Positions 1 through 5,037 of a stretch of DNA of 6,674 bases are shown piece after piece. The notes beneath the pieces are model-generated. The model was not told the DNA's origin and searched no databases. It worked only from the letters and a program-made list of their open reading frames with translations. Both the position numbers and the translations under genes were made by a program. Source of the stretch: Porticoccaceae bacterium (GTDB taxonomy: Bacteria; Pseudomonadota; Gammaproteobacteria; Pseudomonadales; Porticoccaceae); the NCBI GenBank assembly GCA_003448675.1, contig DLXZ01000188.1:1-6674 (forward strand). The letters are read 5' to 3'. The first letter of the stretch is position 1, and the number at the start of each line of letters is the position of its first letter.

Positions 1-1073
1 GAAATTTCGTGGTAATCGCTCACCTGCTTCTGAAAGGCCTTTTGTGATTCATGGACCCGCCCGGCCAAGGGGTCGTTTTCCGTCAGCTCGGTGAGGACCT
101 GGTCGGACAGGCGGCGCAGCTCAATCAGCACATCATCGGGCAGGCGCCGCAGCTGCACATCATGCTCCTCTATCAAGGTCACCAACGCCGCATTATTACG
201 CGCCGTGTATTCGTCCAGCATATGCTGATTGGCGGCGCGGGATGCGGCTTCGACCATGGCCTGCAGGTCGGCTGGCAGGGATTCCCAGGCTTCTTTGTTG
301 ATAATCATTTCCAGCGTGGAGCCAGTCTCATGCCAACCGGGGTAATAATAGTACTTGGCCACCTGATGAAAACCCGACGCGAGGTCATTGTAGGGCGCCA
401 CCCATTCGGTAGCGTCTATTACGCCGGTTTGCAGGGCTGTGTAAAGCTCACCGCCAGGAATGGTCACCGCTTCTCCTCCAGCTCGAGTAATGACCTCGCC
501 TCCCAGCCCGGGAATACGCATTTTCAGGCCTTTGAGGTCGGCCAGGCTGTTGATTTCCCGATTAAACCAGCCGGCCATTTGTACCCCGGAGTTGCCGCCG
601 GCAAAGGGCACCAGGTTAAAAGGTGCGTAGACCTCCCGCCACAGCTCCAGGCCACCACCAAAATGAAGCCAGCCATTCATCTCCTGAGCGTTGAGGCCGA
701 AGGGGACGGTGGTAAAAAACACCGAGGCGGGCACCTTTCCCTTCCAGTAATAAGCTGCGCCGTGTCCCATTTCCACCGTGCCCTGGGACACCGCATCAAA
801 CACTTCCAGGGCGGGCACCAACTGTCCGGCGCCATAGACCTTGATCTTCAGCCGGCCGTTGCTCATGCGTTCCACCAGTTCAGCGAAATACTCCGGCGCC
901 GTGCCCAGACCAGGATAGTTTTTCTGCCAGGTGGTGACCATCTTCCATTCAAAATTCTGCTGAGCTACCTCACCGCTTTGACCACCTACGGTATTCTGCG
1001 GGGCCGCATTTTTTTCCCCACAGGCCATCAACGTTATTGCCAGCGCCGCCAGCAGCATCCACCGTTTCATCAT
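1..1073 (-). CDS. TRAP transporter substrate-binding lipoprotein, DctP/TakP type (C-terminus cut by window edge)
   Basis: This is the periplasmic solute receptor of a tripartite ATP-independent (TRAP) importer, which delivers an organic acid to a DctQ/DctM membrane pair not present here. The reading frame is open from position 1073 to the left edge: 357 codons, so only a short C-terminal tail is missing. Residues 1-18 form a lipoprotein signal (positive MMKRW start, hydrophobic stretch, lipobox LMAC with Cys18). The mature part begins near FEWKMVTTW (41-49). DctP hallmarks follow: GAGQLVPALEVFDAVSQG, GHGAAYYWKGK, MRIPGLGG with the carboxylate-binding type Arg at 186, and ATEWVAPYND with Glu223-Trp224. 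These resemble the TakP subgroup that binds 2-oxo acids with a cation; this is recalled family knowledge, so the ligand is an inference. Of the two adjacent ATG codons (1073 and 1070), the first lies 7 nt after a GGGGG tract at 1081-1085 and is preferred. The gene follows uvrD by 57 bp on the same strand and could be co-transcribed with it. Confidence 0.92.
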   Translation of the reverse strand, partial: MMKRWMLLAALAITLMACGEKNAAPQNTVGGQSGEVAQQNFEWKMVTTWQKNYPGLGTAPEYFAELVERMSNGRLKIKVYGAGQLVPALEVFDAVSQGTVEMGHGAAYYWKGKVPASVFFTTVPFGLNAQEMNGWLHFGGGLELWREVYAPFNLVPFAGGNSGVQMAGWFNREINSLADLKGLKMRIPGLGGEVITRAGGEAVTIPGGELYTALQTGVIDATEWVAPYNDLASGFHQVAKYYYYPGWHETGSTLEMIINKEAWESLPADLQAMVEAASRAANQHMLDEYTARNNAALVTLIEEHDVQLRRLPDDVLIELRRLSDQVLTELTENDPLAGRVHESQKAFQKQVSDYHEI

Positions 1074-1130
1074 CCCTACACCCCCGTTAACTGAGCTGTC
1101 CAAATAAACCATTATTTTTTTGCGCGGGCC

Positions 1131-3281
1131 CTAGATTGCCGCCAGTTTCGCGTATTGCAGTACCAGCCACTTGGCGCCGGCTTGATCAAAATTTACCTGC
1201 ACTCGGGCGTGGGCGCCATTGCCTTCTACACCCAGAACCACCCCTTCACCGAACACGCCATGGCTGACGCGCTGGCCCAGGCGTAAACCGCTGTCGTCAG
1301 CGTCTTCATGGCAGCTAACGCCAGCGTAACTGGTGGGCCGGCTAATATTGCCGGACAGGCGCACCTCTTCCACCAGCCCGGAAGGGATATCCTTCACAAA
1401 GCGGGACACCGGATTAAAACTTTCCGAGCCATACTGCTGGCGCGCCTCGGCGAAGGTAATGTAGAGCTTCTTCATGGCCCGGGTTATACCGACATAACAG
1501 AGCCTGCGCTCCTCTTCCAGGCGACCGGGTTCCTCCACCGACATTTTATGAGGGAACAGGTTCTCCTCAACACCGGCCATAAACACCAGGGGAAATTCCA
1601 GGCCCTTGGCCGAATGCAGGGTCATCAGCTGTACCGCATCTTCATCGGCTTCAGCCTGACGCTCGCCGGCATCCAGCGCCGCCGCGTCGATAAACTGGCG
1701 CAATATGGGCTGGTCTTCCTCCTCCGGCTCAAAGGCCTTGCAGGCGGCAACCAGCTCCCCCAGGTTTTCCACTCGGGTCTGTCCCCGTTCGCCTTTTTCC
1801 CGCCCATGAAATTCAATCAGGCCACTGACCTTGAGCACCTGCTCGGTCAGTTCGTGTAAAGGCAGCTCGCTGTTATCTCCGGGCAGGTTGTCGATCAGCT
1901 CGATAAACCCGCGAATAGCATTGGCGGCTCGCCCTGGCAGCTCGGCCTGAAGCGAGACCGCGGCCCGCCAGAGAGATACATTCTCGCTACGGGCAAATTC
2001 CCGTAATTGCTGAACGGTTTTATCACCGATCCCCCGGGTCGGTGTATTAATAACCCGCTCCATGGCGGTGTCGTCATGGCGGTTAAGAATCAGACGCAGA
2101 TAGGCAATGGCATTTTTGATTTCCGCCCGCTCATAGAAACGGTGGCCGCCATATATACGGTAGGGAATCTGCAAGCGCAGCAACGCTTCTTCGAGCACCC
2201 GGGACTGGGCATTGGATCGGTAGAGCACACCCACCTCCCTGCGCAGATTGCCGTCTTTGGCCCAGTCCTGTATCCGCTCGGCAATAAAACGCGCTTCATC
2301 CTGCTCGTTAAACCCAGCGTAAAGCGATACCGCCTCACCGTCACCAGCTTCGGTCCACAGGTTTTTGCCAAGGCGCTCGGCGTTGCGGGCAATAACCGCG
2401 TTGGCGGCATTAAGAATGGTGCCGGTAGAGCGGTAGTTTTGTTCCAGCTTGACCGTCCGGGCGGCTTTAAAGTCACGGCTGAATTGCTGAATATTTTCAA
2501 TGCGCGCGCCCCGCCAGCCGTAAATGGACTGATCATCATCACCCACCGCTGTCACCACGCTGGCATCGCCAGCCAACAGGCGCAACCAGGCATACTGAAT
2601 GGCATTGGTATCCTGGAATTCATCCACCAGAATATGGCGAAAGCGCTGCTGGTAATGGGCCAGCAGCACTGGATTGTTCAGCCAGAGCTCGTGGGCGCGC
2701 AGCAGCAGCTCGGCAAAATCCACAGCCCCGGCCCGCTCACAGGCTTCTTCATAGGCGGCATAGACATTGAGCATGACATTGGTAAAGGGGTCGTCACTGG
2801 GCTGGATATGATGGGCGCGCAAGCCCTCATCCTTTTGTGCATTAATAAACCACTGGGCCTGGCGGGGCGGCGAGCGATCGGCGTCGATACCCTGATTCAG
2901 GTAGACTCGCTTAATCAGGCGCAGCTGATCATCGGCATCGAGTACCTGAAAGGTTTCGCTCAAGCCAGCATCCTGCCAGTGCATTTTCAGCAAGCGGTGG
3001 GCGAGGCCGTGAAACGTGCCCACCCACATCCCCCTCGGCGCCTGACCCAGCAGCTGGTAGATACGCTCGCGCATTTCCCGCGCCGCTTTATTGGTAAAGG
3101 TGACGGCCAGAATCTGGTGAGGTGATACCCCTTCGACCTGGACCAGCCAGGCGATACGGTGTACCAGCACCCGGGTCTTGCCACTGCCGGCGCCGGCCAG
3201 GACCAGCAAATGACCATCGGTGCTGGTAACGGCTTCCCGTTGATCGCTATTAAGGGGATCTATGATTGAAGTAACATCCAT
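1131..3281 (-). CDS. uvrD: DNA helicase II UvrD, complete
   Basis: UvrD is an ATP-driven 3'-5' superfamily 1A helicase. It removes the incised oligonucleotide in nucleotide excision repair and unwinds the nicked strand in MutHLS mismatch repair. At 716 residues it matches the usual length of about 720. All SF1A motifs are visible in order: Q motif LNSDQREAV (10-18), Walker A AGAGSGKT (29-36), Ia TFTNKAAREM (61-70), DExx box VDEFQDTN (219-226), motif III GDDDQSIYGWRGA (247-259), motif IV LEQNYRS (279-285, Arg284), motif V QLMTLHSAKGLEF (551-563) and motif VI VGITRA (597-602, Arg601). The last 50 or so residues (GQRVSHGVFGEGVV to KWLVLQYAKLAAI) match the UvrD C-terminal Tudor-like domain known to contact RNA polymerase, which separates it from Rep. 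The N-terminus MDVTSIIDPLN lines up with the E. coli start, so ATG at 3281 is secure even though no Shine-Dalgarno sequence precedes it. I see no LexA box upstream. Confidence 0.98.
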   Translation of the reverse strand: MDVTSIIDPLNSDQREAVTSTDGHLLVLAGAGSGKTRVLVHRIAWLVQVEGVSPHQILAVTFTNKAAREMRERIYQLLGQAPRGMWVGTFHGLAHRLLKMHWQDAGLSETFQVLDADDQLRLIKRVYLNQGIDADRSPPRQAQWFINAQKDEGLRAHHIQPSDDPFTNVMLNVYAAYEEACERAGAVDFAELLLRAHELWLNNPVLLAHYQQRFRHILVDEFQDTNAIQYAWLRLLAGDASVVTAVGDDDQSIYGWRGARIENIQQFSRDFKAARTVKLEQNYRSTGTILNAANAVIARNAERLGKNLWTEAGDGEAVSLYAGFNEQDEARFIAERIQDWAKDGNLRREVGVLYRSNAQSRVLEEALLRLQIPYRIYGGHRFYERAEIKNAIAYLRLILNRHDDTAMERVINTPTRGIGDKTVQQLREFARSENVSLWRAAVSLQAELPGRAANAIRGFIELIDNLPGDNSELPLHELTEQVLKVSGLIEFHGREKGERGQTRVENLGELVAACKAFEPEEEDQPILRQFIDAAALDAGERQAEADEDAVQLMTLHSAKGLEFPLVFMAGVEENLFPHKMSVEEPGRLEEERRLCYVGITRAMKKLYITFAEARQQYGSESFNPVSRFVKDIPSGLVEEVRLSGNISRPTSYAGVSCHEDADDSGLRLGQRVSHGVFGEGVVLGVEGNGAHARVQVNFDQAGAKWLVLQYAKLAAI

Positions 3282-3290
3282 CGCGGACCG

Positions 3291-3299
3291 ATTCTAACA
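3291..3299 (-). promoter_or_regulatory. Candidate extended -10 element for uvrD
   Basis: On the minus strand the bases read TGTTAGAAT, an extended -10 (TGn plus TAGAAT, five of six to the sigma-70 consensus). It ends 9 nt before the uvrD ATG, so transcription would begin only about 2-3 nt upstream of the start codon. No good -35 hexamer is seen at the expected distance, as extended -10 promoters allow. This is a motif reading only; a more distal promoter in the 121-bp gap is equally possible. Confidence 0.35.
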
Positions 3300-3356
3300 G
3301 AATTACCCGGGCCTTCCCCGGCGCTTTGGCGGCAATGGACACCCTAGGTTCCGACA

Positions 3357-3371
3357 GACAATATCATTACA
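3357..3371. promoter_or_regulatory. Candidate HexR-type operator (one good half-site)
   Basis: The bases GACAATATCATTACA carry one perfect ATTACA half-site, followed by a further A (ATTACAA). The left half (GACAAT) is degenerate against the TGTAAT expected from the HexR palindrome as I recall it (TGTAAT-N3-ATTACA). It lies about 31 bp before the start of the RpiR/HexR-family gene, where an autoregulatory site would be expected. The same stretch can also be read as a direct repeat, ACAAT at 3358-3362 and again at 3369-3373, spaced 11 bp. The site is weak on sequence alone. Confidence 0.33.
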
Positions 3372-3373
3372 AT
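3368..3373 (+). promoter_or_regulatory. Candidate -10 hexamer for hexR-hydrolase pair
   Basis: TACAAT matches TATAAT at five of six positions and lies 29 bp before the GTG start, giving a leader of roughly 20-25 nt. No convincing -35 is seen 16-18 bp upstream (the region reads TAGGTTCC). It overlaps the candidate operator, so a bound regulator would block it. The call rests on one hexamer and position. Confidence 0.3.
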
Positions 3374-3391
3374 CAAACCTTGCTGGCAACC

Positions 3392-3395
3392 AGGA
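3392..3395 (+). promoter_or_regulatory. Ribosome binding site that fixes the GTG start of hexR
   Basis: AGGA sits 7 nt upstream of GTG at 3403. The nearby ATG at 3395 is out of frame, and the next in-frame ATG at 3451 would remove part of the conserved N-terminal helix, so this site supports the GTG start. Confidence 0.6.
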
Positions 3396-3402
3396 TGCTT
3401 TT

Positions 3403-4251
3403 GTGAAACCGGCCGAGCTAACCCAGACTATCAGTAATGAGTTGCCCGCCATGCGGCGATCGGAACGCAAGGTGGCGGAGTTTGTGCTGTCTCGTCCCAC
3501 CGAAGTGATTCGCATGCGTATTGTCGACCTGGCGCAACAAGCCGCGGTCAGCGAACCCACGGTTATTCGCTTTTGCCGGGCCGTTGGTTGTAACGGTTTT
3601 CTGGAATTCAAGCTGGCGCTGGCGCAACAGCTGGCGTCCAGCCCCAGTTACGGGCACATCGCCATCACCGATACCGATTCACTGGCCGAATGTACATTCA
3701 AGGCCTTTGATTCGACCGTTGATACCTTGCTTAGTGTCCGCGACCGGCTCGACCTGGATATGCTCGACAGCGCAGTCAAAGCCCTGTGCGAAGCGGGGCG
3801 GGTCGAATTTTACGGTTTTGGCGCCTCGGCGGCGGTAGCCTTCGACGCCCAGCACCGCTTCTTCCGGCTGCAACTGGCCACGGCGGCTTATTCCGACCCC
3901 CACCTTCAAAATATGTCCGCCACCTCCCTGGGGCCCGGCGATGTGGTGGTAGCCTTCTCCCAGTCCGGGCGCACCCAGTCCATTCTGGAATCCATTGCCC
4001 TGGTAAAAAATAACGGCGCCACCGTGGTGGCGCTGGCGCCCAGCAGTACACCGGTCGCCGAAGCAGCGACCATTCCCATTACTGTCGATGTCGAGGAAGA
4101 CAACCAGATTTACACCCCGCTATCCTCCCGCATCGCCCACCTGGTGGTGGTGGATGTACTGGCCATTGGCGTCGCTCAGCAAAAGGGTCCGGAGTTACAG
4201 GAACACCTGCAAAAGATGCAGAAAAACCTGTTGAGCCTGCGGGTTAAGTAA
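3403..4251 (+). CDS. hexR: RpiR-family transcriptional regulator, probable HexR (HTH + SIS domain)
   Basis: The 282-residue protein has the two-part RpiR layout. An N-terminal helix-turn-helix domain spans about 1-77, with SERKVAEFVLSRP at 20-32 and the recognition helix VSEPTVIRFCRAVG near 49-62. A C-terminal SIS phosphosugar-binding domain spans about 127-257, with FYGFGASAAVA (136-146) and AFSQSGRT (184-191). HexR usually represses central sugar catabolism (Entner-Doudoroff, zwf, edd/eda) and is released by 2-keto-3-deoxy-6-phosphogluconate. Positions matching the residues I recall for Pseudomonas putida HexR, two DNA-contacting arginines and two effector-contacting serines, are all present at a constant offset of two: Arg56, Arg59, Ser142 and Ser186. 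The tail (IYTPLSSRIAHLVVVDVLAIGVA) also fits this subgroup. No Entner-Doudoroff gene is in the window; the next gene, 17 bp downstream, is a secreted hydrolase. Membership of the RpiR family is certain; HexR rather than another sugar-phosphate-sensing member is likely. It probably regulates its own promoter. Confidence 0.9.
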   Translation: MKPAELTQTISNELPAMRRSERKVAEFVLSRPTEVIRMRIVDLAQQAAVSEPTVIRFCRAVGCNGFLEFKLALAQQLASSPSYGHIAITDTDSLAECTFKAFDSTVDTLLSVRDRLDLDMLDSAVKALCEAGRVEFYGFGASAAVAFDAQHRFFRLQLATAAYSDPHLQNMSATSLGPGDVVVAFSQSGRTQSILESIALVKNNGATVVALAPSSTPVAEAATIPITVDVEEDNQIYTPLSSRIAHLVVVDVLAIGVAQQKGPELQEHLQKMQKNLLSLRVK

Positions 4252-4268
4252 GTCGGGTTGAAGCGGCT

Positions 4269-5024
4269 TTGGCCAAAGCACTAAGAACTCGTTTTTGTAA
4301 TTCTCTCCAGCGAGCCTACTGGGCTTGCTGTTGCCTGACTCTCTTGCTTTCGCCACCGGTTCTGGCCTCGGAATGTGTGATTTTGCTGCACGGCCTGGCC
4401 CGAACCGAAGCTTCCATGAACGCGCTGGCTGAAGCGCTGGAAGCAGCGGATTATTTGGTTGTTAATTACCACTACCCTTCCACCAGCCAGACCATTGAGG
4501 AACTGGCCCAGCGGGCCATTGAAGCCGGTACCGCAAAGTGCGACCCTGGGTCCGATACAGTACATTTTGTTACCCACTCCATGGGTGGCATTCTGGTGCG
4601 CCAGTATTTGCGCGACAACACTATCGATAAGCTGGGCCGGGTGGTAATGCTCGGCCCCCCCAACCAGGGCAGCGAGGTGGTCGACAAGCTGGCGGAGGTG
4701 CCCGGCTTCAAGCTGATCAATGGTCCAGCGGGCCTGCAGCTGGGCACCGGTCAATGGAGTGTGCCCAACAGCCTGGGTCCGGCGAATTTCGAGGTGGGCG
4801 TTATCGCCGGGAGCCGCAGTGTCAATCTGATTTTATCGGCCCTATTACCCGATAGTGACGATGGTAAGGTGACTGTCGAAAACACTCGACTTGAAGGTAT
4901 GCGCGATCACATTACGCTACCGGTCACCCATCCGTTTATGATGCGTAACCCGACGGTTATTGAGCAGGTGATCTATTTTCTCCGTCACGGCACTTTCAGA
5001 AACACTGGGCCACTGCCACGCTAA
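4269..5024 (+). CDS. Secreted alpha/beta hydrolase (lipase/esterase-like)
   Basis: This is a 251-residue probable serine hydrolase exported to the periplasm or beyond; its substrate is unknown. An in-frame stop at 4245-4247 leaves TTG at 4269 as the first usable start, and no ATG, GTG or other good start precedes the signal sequence. Residues 1-33 look like a Sec signal with a longish n-region, an h-region AYWACCCLTLLL and a likely cut after VLA33. The core shows the oxyanion loop HGLART (41-46), the nucleophile elbow THSMGG (102-107, Ser104, with Thr in place of the usual first Gly), a candidate acid in DDGKVTV (Asp197 or Asp198) and the catalytic His221 in VTHPFMM. The fold is minimal, with little room for a lid. 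After signal removal only two cysteines remain, Cys36 and Cys91. The gene starts 17 bp after hexR and probably shares its transcript; its ribosome binding site is weak. It could be a lipase, esterase or acyltransferase; family membership is firm, chemistry is not. Confidence 0.87.
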   Translation: MAKALRTRFCNSLQRAYWACCCLTLLLSPPVLASECVILLHGLARTEASMNALAEALEAADYLVVNYHYPSTSQTIEELAQRAIEAGTAKCDPGSDTVHFVTHSMGGILVRQYLRDNTIDKLGRVVMLGPPNQGSEVVDKLAEVPGFKLINGPAGLQLGTGQWSVPNSLGPANFEVGVIAGSRSVNLILSALLPDSDDGKVTVENTRLEGMRDHITLPVTHPFMMRNPTVIEQVIYFLRHGTFRNTGPLPR

Positions 5025-5037
5025 TCCACTATAACAG

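Noticed and set aside
51..1094. A 347-codon plus-strand open frame
   Set aside because: It lies entirely opposite the TRAP receptor gene, whose minus-strand frame shows a lipobox and DctP motifs. The plus-strand product has no recognisable domain and reads as low-stop GC-rich antisense.
1102..1117. AT-rich inverted repeat AAATAA-ACCA-TTATTT between uvrD and the TRAP gene
   Set aside because: Six A/T pairs are too weak for a terminator stem, it has no T-tract in the minus direction, and simple AT repeats of this size arise by chance; an operator role cannot be supported.
1308..1859. A 183-codon plus-strand open frame
   Set aside because: It is a shadow of the C-terminal half of uvrD with no independent support.
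2007..3125. A 372-codon plus-strand open frame
   Set aside because: It is antisense to the helicase core of uvrD, whose motifs are fully conserved on the minus strand; it has no domain signature of its own.
3307..3321. GC hairpin CCGGG-CCTTC-CCCGG in the uvrD-hexR gap
   Set aside because: It has a five-base-pair stem, no following T-tract, and lies between divergent genes where no transcript needs to end.
4317..4334. Possible lipobox in the hydrolase signal (YWAC, Cys20)
   Set aside because: The -3 and -2 residues (Tyr, Trp) do not fit a lipobox and the hydrophobic stretch continues past the cysteine; a cut after VLA33 fits better.
4281..4754. A 157-codon minus-strand open frame opposite the hydrolase
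   Set aside because: The plus strand carries a signal peptide and a complete catalytic set; the antisense product has no family features.
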